DNA of 64,000 bases. It comes from Papaver somniferum. Lineage: Eukaryota > Streptophyta > Magnoliopsida > Ranunculales > Papaveraceae. The notes under the pieces are model-generated. The model was not told where the DNA came from, did not search any database, and saw nothing but the letters and a program-made list of their open reading frames with translations. The translations under genes were made by a program, and so were the position numbers. Positions 47,732-59,176 of this stretch are shown piece by piece (positions within the stretch are counted from its first letter, which is position 1; every line of letters begins with the position of its first letter). Location: contig NC_039362.1 of the NCBI RefSeq assembly GCF_003573695.1, positions 111,331,120-111,395,119 of the forward strand, read 5' to 3'.

Positions 47732-47964
47732 CTAAAACGCGAATTAATTATAATCGGTTCAGTTTCTCACATCTCTTTATTCCCATTTTTTGTCATGGTT
47801 TATGTTTCTGTAATTTTTTGTCACCTACTTCATGGGATTATGCAAGGCTACGCATGAATTAATTGTAATCGATTCAGTTTCTCACGTATCTCTTTATTCC
47901 CCTTTTTTGTCACGATTTCTGTTTTTGTCATTTCTCCCCAACTTCGTGTAATTATGCATGCTTG
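47732..47964. repeat. Tandem duplication, period about 117 bp
   Basis: Two copies containing GAATTAAT(T)ATAATCG, CAGTTTCTCAC and TCTCTTTATTCCC, starting at about 47732 and 47847. Non-coding. Confidence 0.75.
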
Positions 47965-48611
47965 AGAAATATTTCATGATAATAGGTAAAGAGACAAGAA
48001 AGAAATGGATCAAGAATTAAATATTATTATAAATTTTATTAAAATGAATAAACATAAATCTATGAAAATTGGGAACCCAACCATTTATATCAAAGAGAAA
48101 AATTAAATTCTAATGCTAATAGATTTTGCAAGATTAATCTAATTGATTTTAAGGTAATTTTAGGTGTTTTTAGTTTTGTTACAAGTTTGGTGAATAACCT
48201 TTGATGATATATTTTGAAGTAGTAAACGAAGTAATATTCTACTGCCCGTAGGATTTGCTCTAACGATTAACTATGTTTGTCCCAAAGCGTTGTATGACTT
48301 ACATACAGAATATTAAAAGATTCGAGGATAAGGACATGTTTATTAACCAACTCCAGATCTGAATCGATCGGTTCGATTCTTCTCAGACAATTATGACATG
48401 TATGAATCGATGGATACATTTAAAACACATATCCTTTCCCGTGTCGGTTGAGACCTAGTAAGCTATATGACAGGACCTCAAAGGTCAATTTGCAACAACT
48501 CCAGAGGTTGTGATACATTGGTACGAGACACTTTAAAAGGAAGTTTATGATATTGGAAAGATTTACATTCAGTATTAAAGAAAGGTTTACTAGACACATA
48601 CGTAATATGTA
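47965..48611. other. Unannotated AT-rich sequence
   Basis: No coding signal, no recognisable repeat ends. Confidence 0.4.
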
Positions 48612-48847
48612 CTACCTCCGTCCCTAATTAGATGACCTAGTTAAAATTTACTAGTAAATTTAGAAATGATTTATCTCTCAAACTATATAACGGATTTTCG
48701 TATTCTTTGTATCATCGGAAAGCATTTTAAAACACCTATCTAATGAATATAAATATGGATATCAAATTTTACATATTTCTTATAATAATACTAATCTATC
48801 ACTCCACTTATTTATGGTATAGGTCATCTAATTAGGGACGGAGGGAG
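48612..48847. mobile_element. Stowaway-type MITE, second copy of the superfamily
   Basis: Inverted ends CTACCTCCGTCCCTAATTAG and CTCCCTCCGTCCCTAATTAG (reverse complement of right end), TA at 48610-48611 and 48848-48849. 236 bp, no ORF. Confidence 0.93.
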
Positions 48848-49178
48848 TAATTGATAACATGACATAATATATGAAGAGTCCGAGGGATGGCCAAAAACCA
48901 AACTGTCAGATTTAGAAACACAACAAATTCTGAATCAGTAAATTGTGGATTGAATCCACATGACCAAAGTAGAATCTTCTGCTTGCCATGTGAGATAATT
49001 ATCATCCTTCAATTTGAGAGGGATGATATTATCAATAGTATTAAGAGGAAGAGTTGAAATACGAACTGGATCTATATCAGATCAAGAAAAAAAAGTGATG
49101 AATAAAATAATTTGATGATTAAAATGATAAAATCTACCGAAGAAATGCTAAATCTAAGCAAAACTAGTAAATCGTAAA
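48848..49178. other. Intergenic sequence
   Basis: No gene or repeat end recognised. It ends in ATCGTAAA, the target duplication of the next element. Confidence 0.4.
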
Positions 49179-50362
49179 GGTTTTCCCTATTTCCCATCCC
49201 CTCTTTTTCTATTTCCCATCTCCCATAATTCCTATCCCCAGTTATCCTAAATACCATCCATTTTGAATTTCATATATCCTAAATACCGTCTCTTGACTTT
49301 TTATTTACACCCAATGGTAAAATCATCTAACAACTAAACAAAAAAAACCTAGGTAATAAATCATAGAGCTGTCAACCGGGAAAGCTAGGGTCAACCCGGC
49401 CCTAGCTTGACAAGCCATGGACGGGTTAGGGTCATCCCTAGCCCTAGTATTGTTCATGTACAAGCCCAAAACCCCAACCCTATCCCTAGACGGGTTGGCT
49501 CTGACGGGTTGCGGGTTGGCTGGTAAATTTGACTTTATTATTTTTGTGCTAAAAATATGAATATGGTAAACAACCACAAGTATAAATACTAAAAAGTGCA
49601 TACTGAAAACAGATTACAGATTCCACAATACAACTAAAACATGATTGAAATGAACCAAACCAAAGTTGTGGAGTGGAATACATATAGACATAGTTACATA
49701 CATATATAAAACCAAAAAAAAAAATACAAACTTCCACTTTTACTGCCTACCAGTTTACCACAGAGTATCACCTACTAAAAGTCTAAAACACTTCATCACT
49801 AGTGAAGAGGAGACCATAATAACAACCAATTCCTTATTCCTGCACAAAAAGTATCATATTCATTAATAAGGAACTAAGGATATAGGTCCAGGATTGTGAT
49901 TCATATAAGAATCCTCAAAGTGACAGTAACTATTATCTATGTTTGTCCTTTTATATACAAAAGTGGACAAACTGAAGTAATGAACTGAAGCTACCGTCTG
50001 CTGAACTGACTTTGAAATCTTGAATCACAACCTAAAGGTCCTAAACCCTCATATGCAGTCACATATACAATATATATCGTTAGTGTCTCCCTTCATATTT
50101 ATACAAAAAATAGAAGACAGTGATATCATATGGAAGTCCAAAATATTTCCTAAATCAGTGCCCAAAAAATGTTCTTTTTCCATGTATCTTTGTAATTGTG
50201 TCTAGAAGTGTATCACTTCAAGATGCTCCAGTATGAATCTGTAATTACCAGCAAAAAGTATATCAAACAAAAGGATGTGTTAATGTAAATAAATAGAATT
50301 TTCATAATTACCCGCTTTATATCGCTGAAGTACAGATACTAATTAGACGCATAAGAACTTAC

Positions 50363-52538
50363 TGCCTCATTGTTGTTTGCTGGCTCAAATGCCAATACAT
50401 CCTCACTAATATCGTTATCTTTCACTTCCTCAACATCAGTTGATGCAGCTCCTACATATAATTGAAAATAAGTAATTATCAATCTCATATATATTGTTAA
50501 ATAGACTTACAACTAATTTTAAATATTACTCAAGACACTTAGCCTCTTACCGATTCCATATATCCAATCACGAGTTGTTATCAATGCCTCGGCACTTTCA
50601 GGTGATAAGGAGCTGCGATATCTATCAAGTACCCTTCCCCCAAGGCTAAATGCAGATTCCTAAGCAACAGTTGAAATAGGAATTGATAAAATATCGGTTG
50701 TCATTCTTGTAAGATTAGGGTATCGTAGTTCTTGGCTTCTCCAATACTTCAAGATGTCAAAATCAGTTGACATTGATCCTGATGACTCACTTAGATATTG
50801 TTCTAGTTCTGACTTGTCAGATTGTTGACCACCATTTTTTTTTCCGCGGAAAATTCCTGCATCAAAAAACTTCAACAATTAATTACCAGTTCTATATGGA
50901 CAGTTATAGAAATGTTCAAGCAGTTAAAACTTAAAGAAATATCACCTGCATAAAAGCACTTCCATTGCGTCCAGAATTCCCACCATTTACAGTACCCGAA
51001 TTCTGAGTTTCATTGGTTGTTGTCGAACCTCTTAAAGTTGACGCCGTATGATACTCTTTATAGAGTGCCGCCATCCTTTTTCTAATAATATCAACTTCCT
51101 TCTTCATTTTACGCTCAACAGGATAAACCTTTTCTAAAGTAAACTCTACAAATTCAAACTTCAATCGAGGGTCTAAAACGACTTCCATTGCCAATATTGG
51201 ACTCAATTTTTTCCAATACTTGGCAAATTTTTCTTGCATTTTCTTCGCCATGTTTCTGATGAACTCAATGTCATTAGTTGTCTCTTGATCTAATAATACT
51301 TTAATCTGACAAACCCCATCAAAATAAAAATTAGAAGTAGGATACTTGTTTCCAGAGAATTGAGTCGTGAGGTCATAAAAGACCTTGAGAAACTTCGTGA
51401 CCACTTTGATTTGCTCCGATTATTCCCCATTAGGAGACTCTGCATAGTCAGGGTCCACCAACCTCAAATGAGTGAAGACTTTTTCATACGAAATACAACT
51501 TTGCAACATAAGATAAGTAGAATTCCATCTTGTCTTAACATCTTGTCGAACATCCATCTTTACTGACATTCCTAAATCGCTGACAGTATCCAAGAAATTT
51601 TGTTTTCTTCTTTGTGAACCTTTAAGGTACTTCACTGCTAACCTTATCTTGATTACTGCTGGATCAATCTCTGTCAGTCCATCTCTTACAATAAGATTTA
51701 TTATGTGAGCACAACACCTTATATGAAAGTTTCTTTTCCCAGTATCCGACATAACATTCCTTGCAATGAATCGACTCTTCATTATCTTAACACATGAAGT
51801 ATTTGATGCAGCGTTATCCAAAGTGATGCTGGTTACTTTTCCTTCAATTCCCCAATCATTTAACATCAGAAATAACTTATCTGAAAGTGCTTGACCAGTA
51901 TGGGGTGGTGGCAGTGGAGAAAAATTTAAAAGAAACTTCTGCAATACCCAATCTTGATCAACAAAGTGTACTGTTAAACTTATGTATCCAGTGGTGTTGA
52001 CGGAGGTCCACGTGTCTGATGTTAGACATATTTTACCTGGAGCACATTGTAATTTCTTGCGAATAACTTCTTTTTGGAACTTATGCATTTTAAGAATATC
52101 AGACCTTGTAGTATTCCTTGATATGGTTTCAACATCGACATTCAGATAACTACATAACTCCCTAAATTCAGTCCATTCTACACAATTAAAGGGGAGATTT
52201 TTACCAATAATTAGTCTTGCAACTAAATCCCGTGATTGATCTATTTTGCGTGCACGAGTAGCCAGTTCTCCATTATTTGTAGATAACAAAAGTTTCCCCA
52301 CATCTTGCATCTTCAGTCTAGGGCACTTCTTTAAATGCCTTGACATAGTTGATGTTCCTCCTTTCTGACTGTCATAAGCATATTCCTTCCTACAATGCTT
52401 GCACGTAGCCTTTTCTTTACCATCTTTGTCTCGTGACCAATCAAAATCATTCCATATTTTTGATGTAAATTTCCTTTTCTTTGAAGCATGCTCTTGACTT
52501 GTCATCGACTCTACTACTGTGGTATCCTCTTCACTCAC
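50363..52538 (-). pseudogene. hAT transposase with BED zinc finger, two in-frame stops
   Basis: Three exons on the minus strand: 52538-50946, 50856-50551 and 50452-50363, with GTGATA, GTAAGA and GTAAGT donors. A BED-type finger uses C46, C49, H68 and C72. The hAT catalytic region includes LTSDTWTSVNTTGYISLTVH and ITLDNAASNTS. The C-terminal hAT dimerisation region has DILKYWRSQELRYPNL and ESAFSLGGRVLDRYRSSLSP. A TAA at 51420-51422 and a TAG at about 50657-50659 break an otherwise continuous frame. It would cut and paste elements with matching ends. Similar to the plant RICESLEEPER/DAYSLEEPER and Ac groups. Confidence 0.93.
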
Positions 52539-53104
52539 TCATGACATCGTCATGGTCTTCTTCAACTGACATTTTAGGAAGCTACATAAAGAATTCAAAA
52601 ATCAAAATTAGTAAGCCTTGAGCTACATCACAGGGGACTAGAGCTGTCAATAATTAAAATCCCAACAAGTACACATCCCAAACTGGCAAAGGCAAATCCA
52701 ACAAAAGTATGCTTTTTTACACTTTCATGTAAGCCAAAATAAAACATGTGCTTTCTGATTCTGACATGCTGCATATGGAGTTCATTTCCATTTTCAGAAT
52801 CAGTAAACCTTTGTAATTCAAATAAATATTCACAAGCATAACGTAAGCAAGCTATGCATTATTAATTTATTATAGATTGTCATTAAGAGATAGATTGACA
52901 TTAAGAGACATGAGTTAACAATAAATGACACAAATTCGTGAAAAGGGGATTGGGGTTCTAAGAATCATTTCCACAAACACCTAATAGTACTTAAAACAAG
53001 TTATGCATTAAAAACTTAGAACTACTCACCTAGATTAGGAAAGTAGAAGTAAAATCATCGGCCAATTTTTCCTATTCTTCTTCAACGGTTGTCTAAAGAA
53101 AGCC

Positions 53105-53380
53105 CTAACCCCTGAAAATCAAACAGATAGTTAGAAAATTAAAAAAAAAAGATCATTAAAGTTAAACTTAAAGATCAAAATCTAATCTATAACTTAGAAG
53201 TGAAAAAACAACCTAAAGGATAAAACTTGGTTAGTTGATTACGAGTAAAGCCCTAACCCTAACCCCTGAAAATCAAACAGAATAACAGATAGTTAGAAAA
53301 TTTAAAAAAATAAATTATTATAGTTAAACCTAAAGATCAAAATCTAATCTAGAACTCAGAATAGAAAAAACAACCCTATT
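53105..53380. repeat. Tandem duplication inside the hAT 5' region, period about 152 bp
   Basis: CCTAACCCCTGAAAATCAAA occurs at about 53105 and 53257, with matching downstream sequence (GTTAGAAAATT, AAAGATCAAAATCTAATCTA). It is upstream of the transposase ATG, probably in promoter or leader sequence. Confidence 0.8.
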
Positions 53381-53801
53381 TAGTTTTAAGTTAGAAAAAG
53401 AGACGAACACGAATACCTCTGCCTCCAGTCCAGATCTAAAACTTGAAGAGAAGTTTTCTGATTTCTCTTTCTTTAGAAAACTTAAATAAGAATGAGAAGT
53501 TCCTGGTTACCTGGGTAGCAGGTGAAATTCTACCGATACCTCCGATTACAGGTTACTATCATAATTTAACGGGTTGGATGGTAACCCGCGGGTTAGACCT
53601 AGCCCGGCTTGTTTTCTATTAGGGTCAGATATAACAGACCTAGCCCGGCCCGTTTAGGAAACAAGCCCAGCCAAGCCGGGTTGAAACAAGCCGGGCTAGG
53701 GTCAACCCGCGGGCCGGGTTACTAATTGACAGCTCTAATAAATCATAACCACGTTCCCATCTCCACGGTCACCTCCACCACCGACCATTGTCTCTTGTAC
53801 G

Positions 53802-54559
53802 TAGGGCTGTTCATGGTCGGTTTTGGTTCGGTTTCTAGCCAAACCGAAACCGAAACCAATACTATCGGTTTCTAAAAATCAAAATCAAACCAATCCATTA
53901 ACCATTGGTTCGGTTTCTAAATGGTTCCAGCCGGTTTCGGTTTGTCCCAGTGATTTTTGGTTAACCAATAGTTATGTCAAACGATTCAAAAAAAAAAAGA
54001 TACACAAATTTACAGATAAAAAAATCGTAGATGCCGATAGTATTGGTTTACACAAATTTACAGACAAAAAAAATAAATAAAAAAATATCAAGAATAGTTA
54101 AAGTTTACTCTAAATCTAGAGATCAAAAGAAGATATATAATATATCTTAATTTAGTTACTGATAAACAAAAAAGAATGAAGAAAGGAAGAAGAAAGTCGA
54201 GTAGCAGCAGTGACTGCTGTAGTTAGGGGTGGAGAAGGGAGGCGACTGAGAGAAGGAGAAAGAGAAAGAGGGAGAATATCATACTGAAATATTAGATTTA
54301 GGATTTCAATATATCCTCTAAATCAATGGGTAGAATCTAATACTTGTTAATCAAGGTAGAAACTAAGTTTAAAAATTAATCGGTTTTCCAATGGTTTTTG
54401 GTTCGGTTTTAGAGGTCAAACCAAACCAAAACCAACACTATCGGTTTTCCACTTTCTACACCATAACCAATCCATTAGTAAATGGTTCGGTTTGGTTTCT
54501 TCCTAATTGGTCTGGTTCGGTCCGGTTTCAGCGAAAAACCGAAACCATGTTCAGCCCTA
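53802..54559. mobile_element. Non-autonomous hAT element (MITE), 758 bp
   Basis: Inverted ends TAGGGCTGTTCATGG and TAGGGCTGAACATGG, exact 8-bp duplication CTTGTACG (53794-53801, 54560-54567). Both ends are packed with AACCGAAACC / GGTTTCGGTT repeats. No transposase; the ORFs across the repeats are artefacts. Confidence 0.95.
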
Positions 54560-55121
54560 CTTGTACGCCATCTCCATAATTATCAACACCTTCAAAGAAA
54601 ATAGAGAAGGAAAAAGTTTGGTGATGTATACTAGATATTAAAAATAATGGACGAGGGAGATTAGGGCACCATATTAATTAAATTAGTTGGAGCATATATA
54701 CGATTTACACTGATTGATTCTTGAATCATACACTGTTTTTTCTGTTAGTTAAAATTTGGAAGCATGTGCTACATCTTTTACGTTGATTCTAAGAAATCCC
54801 TACTGCATATATAGTACTATTAACGGTGTGATTTGATTAGCGTCATTCTGGTAGATACACGAGTAATCCAAGTGCAATTGGTACTATTGAAATCTAATTT
54901 AGGGTTTCAAACTTGATCGTTTTTGGTTTTCTTCGATGAAAAAGAGGGATTCAATGATTTATGAAGTAGAATACAAATAAAAGTGACAATGGTAGCCAAT
55001 TTGACTTTTATGAGTGGTACACAGGAAAAACTGAAATTGAAAAGTAAATTAATTTTAACAATTGTGAAGGGGATGGGAAATAAGGAAAATGAGGATAGGA
55101 AATAGGGAAAACCATCGTAAA

Positions 55122-56557
55122 TTGATCAAAAAACTGTACAAACAACACCAACAGCACTAAAAGAAGATCTCGGAAACAAAATGCACTGCACTAAAAGAAG
55201 ATCTCGGAAACAAAATGGATGAAACTGAGCTAGAGCCTTTAGTGAAGATTGAAAAACCCTCGTAATTGATGAATTTTGAGTCTGATACCATGATAACCTT
55301 CAGTGGAATCAAGCTAAAGATCCCAAATCTACAACCACGCCACCCTGCCTCTTACAGAGCATGCGACCAGAAAATACAAATGATGCTTCAAAAGTAAAAA
55401 AATCCAACAGAAGTACTCTATCATAAGAAATCCAACAAAAGTACTCTATCATAAGTTTTAGAACCATAAACATAACCCATCGAAGAGAATTTTAAAGTTC
55501 AAAACCATTTTTCAGAAGTGAAGTAGCGCATTTACAACAAAAGACACTCATGGTAATCGTCTATTAAAGTTATCCATGTTTTTGTTGTAAGGTTGTGATC
55601 CCAGGTATCTGAGGCTCATGGCCTACATCTCGAGAGTTCTAGGAGAATGGTGATTAACCCACTACTTCAGTGGCACACAACACAGCTACGTCTTGAAAAC
55701 TCAAAGATGGAACCATCGTTGAATTAGAAAAACCATCAATTATTTCCTTGGCTAACAAATACAAGATTAACATAATGAATAGGAAAATTGCCACTTAATT
55801 TAATCAACATGTTGCAGACTATTGCAAAGATGGCAATTTACAAGGTTCAAATTCACATAGACTGACATCCTTAACTATTCATAAAAATTAAAAAGCATCA
55901 ACACTTAACTAGTAGGAAATAGTTACATTCAAACATAAAGAGTATATAACAATAGCTGCAAAACTCCACCTAATCTACACCAAGACACCGCCTGTATTTA
56001 CACTACAATTAACTATGGTAAAATTTCAAAAACCAAGGGTGTCAATATATACAGCATAGAGCAAGAGACTCGTATGAAGGTACAGATACGGAAAATGCAT
56101 AAGCAAACTTCGCTGAAGCCCTTGAAAAAAAAAAAAAAAAACTAGAAAAGGGTCACCACATATGTGAGGTTATCAAAGTCCCTTTTATAGAGCTGAACTC
56201 CTAAACTAAACTAAAAAAAAAACACATGAAACACCTCACACTACCACGTGTGTCACAAAACACTTTGCAAAACACATGCAAAGTGAACCGAGAATTAGAT
56301 AACGTTAACTAACACAATTCAAATAGCAAGATACAAAATAGCTTACAGCCTGCTAACTCAATGGTGCAACAAGCTCTCCCTAGATGAATTGAGAATTGAA
56401 AGTTGATATGATAACTAGTAACTTAATGGTGCATCTGAAGTTTAATAACAAAGTTGTCAGTCATATTTTGAATTGTAAAAAAAAACCCGAGCAACTAAAG
56501 AAATACCTAAAAATGTAGTCTTAAAACTATACACAGTTTCACAAAAATTACAGATTG
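55122..56557. other. Region without recognised gene, left of tRNA-Ser
   Basis: Holds a 34-bp direct repeat at 55154-55217 and a poly-A run at about 56125-56141. On the minus strand near 55300, ATGGTATCAGACTC resembles a decayed Copia primer site, without a matching LTR. No convincing coding sequence. Confidence 0.4.
55154..55217. repeat. 34-bp direct repeat, two copies
   Basis: GCACTAAAAGAAGATCTCGG begins at 55154 and 55188, with identical continuation to CAAAATG. Confidence 0.9.
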
Positions 56558-56639
56558 CGTCGACAGCAGGGTTCGAACCTGCGCGGGCAAAGCCCAACAG
56601 ATTTCAAGTCTGTCTCCTTAACCACCCGGACATATCGAC
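56558..56639 (-). tRNA. trnS-UGA (nuclear): tRNA-Ser (anticodon UGA)
   Basis: 82-nt class II tRNA on the minus strand. Acceptor stem GTCGATA pairs with TGTCGAC (one G-T). The anticodon loop is ACTTGAAAT with TGA, reading the codon UCA. The variable arm TGGGCTTTGCCCG forms the long hairpin expected for serine. The T arm and B box are GCAGGTTCGAACCCTGC. No CCA is encoded, as for nuclear tRNAs. The A box reads TCCGGGTGGTTAAGG where plant tRNA-Ser usually has TCCGAGTGG, a possible loss of efficiency. A TTTT-like terminator is not obvious: downstream on the minus strand, within about 15 bases, I see only TTTTTGTGAAACTG. Confidence 0.95.
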
Positions 56640-56711
56640 ATCAAGTACTCAAATGTATTCAATTGTATTAAGCACTTCAAGAAAATACATTCAAGAAAAC
56701 CAACAGTATAA

Positions 56712-56850
56712 AGAGATGTAGCGACTTGTTCGAGGCCTTATTCAAAATTGAAATTTTGATAGGCACGGAGAATCGACTATTATTATTGCCAACCTTCAAT
56801 GCAAATGTCACATCATAATTAATTTAGATGGATTTGCTCTGCAAATTGGC
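56712..56850 (-). repeat. Local duplication, copy 1 of 3
   Basis: About 140 bp nearly identical to 58610-58748: GACTTGTTCGAGGCC, GATAGGCACGGAGAATCG and GCTCTGCAAATTGGC occur in the same order. The minus strand starts after a TTTGCAG acceptor-like motif. Confidence 0.85.
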
Positions 56851-57175
56851 TATATAGCAGAACAACAAAATTAAAACACCACAAACAACATCATAAATAT
56901 CAGGGTCAAGATCAAACATGAATTCACCTTCAATGACAGGATATATGCCTGTTTATGGACAATATTAACCAACTCAAAATGAACAACGAACAATTCATAT
57001 GATCAACGTAGCACGACACAAGCCACAGAAGTTCTTACACCAGAGTTGTACCTAAACTGGGACAACCCATAGATTCTGCTTTAAAGAAACTACCTACAAA
57101 ATGCAACAAAATACACAAAACAAACATTAACCAACACATCCAATAAAACTATTAATTTTGAAAATGGCATCGGAT

Positions 57176-57241
57176 CTGATAGGCACACGGAGAATTGCTT
57201 ATTGCTATTGCCATTAGAATTAGACGACTTTGCTCTGCAAA
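57176..57241 (-). repeat. Local duplication, copy 2 of 3 (shorter)
   Basis: Shares the GGCACACGGAGAATTGC and TAGACGACTTTGCTCTGC parts. It lacks 24 bp present in the other copies, a multiple of three. On the minus strand an open frame reads SKSSNSNGNSNKQFSV. Confidence 0.7.
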
Positions 57242-57398
57242 ACATAAGCCCTAAAGCTTGGTTTAAGTGACAAGGTATAGCCCAATTCAAAAAGTATAAC
57301 TGTATAAGTACCTGACTGATGGCAGACATTTCTTAGAAACTTAGAAACACGAGACTATAGTCCACAAAAATAAAACAAAAGGAAAATAAGGAGCAGAA

Positions 57399-57496
57399 GG
57401 GCTCAGAGAGTTGCTAACTGTGCTCAAGGAAGAACTGTTTTAAGGTTCTTCTCATACAAGAGGTGTCAGAAATATAGCATTGATCATCACTGCCAC
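57399..57496 (-). ncRNA. Candidate box C/D snoRNA-like sequence, copy 1
   Basis: On the minus strand a box C-like GTGATGA (57484-57490), an internal CTGA and a final box D CTGA (57403-57406). Relative to copy 2 it has an extra short hairpin (GAAGAAC...GTTCTTC). Could instead be a decayed exon. Low certainty. Confidence 0.3.
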
Positions 57497-58609
57497 ATCA
57501 AATCTTTCTAATAAGTCATAAGGGAAAACCGTTCGCTTTAGGAAATTAATTAACTTGAAAAACAGCATTGTCTTACTGCACCTAACACCTAAAATTAGAT
57601 TCTACATATATGCTTAATTTAGGAGTAAATTACTTAACTTGAAAAACATGGCTGTTATGCATCATATTAAGAGTACATGTTAATCAAATCTAAATAAATA
57701 GGATTTAATTAGCCTTACATGAAACATATATCATTCTACGCTTACATGCAACATATAGTGTTGTAGTTTAACTGCATTCTCGTAAATTTCGAAAGAAGAA
57801 GCTGATAGACAACACACACTTTATGAGTTTTTTCAGTCTACATGTCAACCAATTATCGCAAAATGTAGAATAGTTCAAACTCAAAACACATACTAACTAC
57901 ATTAGCAAAACGCCTCAGTAATATCCATTAAGGGTCTCAGTTCCACTACATCTCAGGTGATTGGACAAAATCATCATCAGCATTTGGCAATTATTATATA
58001 ATGTATAGCGTGCTCAGACAGCCAAGGGTTTGTAATCAAATATTAGGGTGAAATGACCCAATCAGAAACTCTAGTCCACAGTAGTGTCATAATAAAATGT
58101 CTCAGCTAGATCCATTGATGTCATTTGAAATATAGCTTCGCCAAGGGGTTTTCCCTGAAAACAGGGTCTCAGTTCCACTATACCTCAATTAATTGGATAA
58201 CATCTGGCTTCCCAATTTAACAGAAAAGAAAAAAAGTCGGCTCAGATATATTTCAGCTCTCTCAATCAAGAATACTCTGAAGCAGAACTGGCATAAAGCT
58301 GTGTATAAGTCATCACTGCCAAAATTTCACAAATAAAATTCAAAAACACAATCTCTTCAAAATGCTAAATGAACAACTAATGTTCACTAACAAACATAGG
58401 AACAAAAAGCTATTGCACCTACACAAATATAGCTAACTTGGGCAATGTACCAGGGTCTTCCTTGTTGGATACTTGATCATAGCAAGCAGATGGATTAACT
58501 CATTTTTGACCTTATACAGTTAATAACAGTACCAATCACAACAAATCTAACTACAATCAGATGCCTAACAAAAAAAATACAGACTAACAAAAAAAAATGA
58601 GTATAAGAA

Positions 58610-58748
58610 AGAAATGTGTCGACTTGTTCGAGGCCGTATTCAAAATTGAGATTTTGATAGGCACGGAGAATCGCTTATTGTTATTGCCAACCTTCAATGC
58701 AAATGTTACGTCATTAAAACTAGACGACTTTGCTCTGCAAATTGGCTG
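58610..58748 (-). repeat. Local duplication, copy 3 of 3
   Basis: Partner of 56712-56850, about 1.9 kb away. With the pairs at 57399 and 58900 it shows that a block of at least 250 bp was duplicated in this interval. Confidence 0.85.
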
Positions 58749-58899
58749 TTATAAGATATCCAAACCCCACAGCCTTAACAATCACTAAGAAATTATATCC
58801 TCAAATCAGGAAAAAAAAATGACTAACTTAAGATCTAGAGTTACCTGGCCAACATAGATTTTTTCGGAGAAAACAAGCTAAGGAGGAGGAGGAGGAGAT

Positions 58900-58967
58900 G
58901 GGCTCAGAGAGTTGCTAACTTCTCATACAAGAGGTGTCAGAAATATAGCGTTGATCATCACTGCCCC
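58900..58967 (-). ncRNA. Candidate box C/D snoRNA-like sequence, copy 2
   Basis: Minus strand: box C-like GTGATGA (58955-58961), internal CTGA, C'-like TATGAGA, and box D CTGA (58904-58907). Short flanking complementarity (GGGC / GCCC) could form the terminal stem. It lies about 80 bp downstream of a telo-box, as in many plant snoRNA genes. No rRNA target was checked. A short leader ORF is the alternative. Confidence 0.4.
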
Positions 58968-59046
58968 CTCTCTAAACTCCATTTAATCTCATAAACATAA
59001 ACGAGAAGAAAAATATCTAGGCAGCTGCTCTATTGAGAGAATAAGA

Positions 59047-59176
59047 TTAGGGTTTATTGGATTCATGTGATGTGCAGTGCGTTTTATATTGTAAAACATG
59101 ACCTAGTTGGGGTTTAGGAAGTAGGAATTTCAGCGGAACAAACATTGACTGGGTGAGCTTGGTCTGCTATTGGGCC
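59047..59176 (-). promoter_or_regulatory. Telo-box / Site II / TATA promoter signature on the minus strand
   Basis: Minus-strand order: Site II-type GGCCCA (59171-59176, TGGGCC on +), TATA-like AATATAAAAC (59081-59090), then telo-box AAACCCTAA (59047-59055). In plants, telo-box plus Site II marks promoters of ribosomal protein, other translation-related and snoRNA genes. It would drive a transcript running leftward through the duplicated region. A GT donor follows GTTGGCCAG at about 58842. Confidence 0.55.

Larger units (their letters stand above)
49364..53737 (-). mobile_element. Complete hAT transposon, 4.37 kb
   Basis: Perfect 12-bp inverted ends TAGAGCTGTCAA and 8-bp target duplication ATAAATCA (49356-49363, 53738-53745). 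Subterminal regions are rich in CCCGGC / GGGTTAG motifs on both sides. It encodes an Ac-like transposase on the minus strand, disabled by two stops. Confidence 0.97.
49179..55113. mobile_element. Outer TIR element with 8-bp TSD, itself the target of two hAT insertions
   Basis: Ends are inverted copies: GGTTTTCCCTATTTCC on the left at 49179 and the same on the minus strand from 55113. ATCGTAAA flanks both sides (49171-49178 and 55114-55121). After removing the inner hAT and hAT MITE, only about 0.8 kb of non-coding sequence remains, so it is a non-autonomous element. The 8-bp duplication fits hAT; the end sequence is not of the usual hAT form, so Mutator-like is possible. Confidence 0.8.

Noticed and set aside
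53823..54579. ORFs on + across 53823-54080 and 54391-54579
   Set aside because: They run through AACCGAAACC-type subterminal repeats of a hAT MITE; composition is repetitive and there is no domain.
55285..55315. Primer-site-like ATGGTATCAGACTC on the minus strand
   Set aside because: No LTR end or TG...CA boundary next to it, so it cannot be tied to an element.
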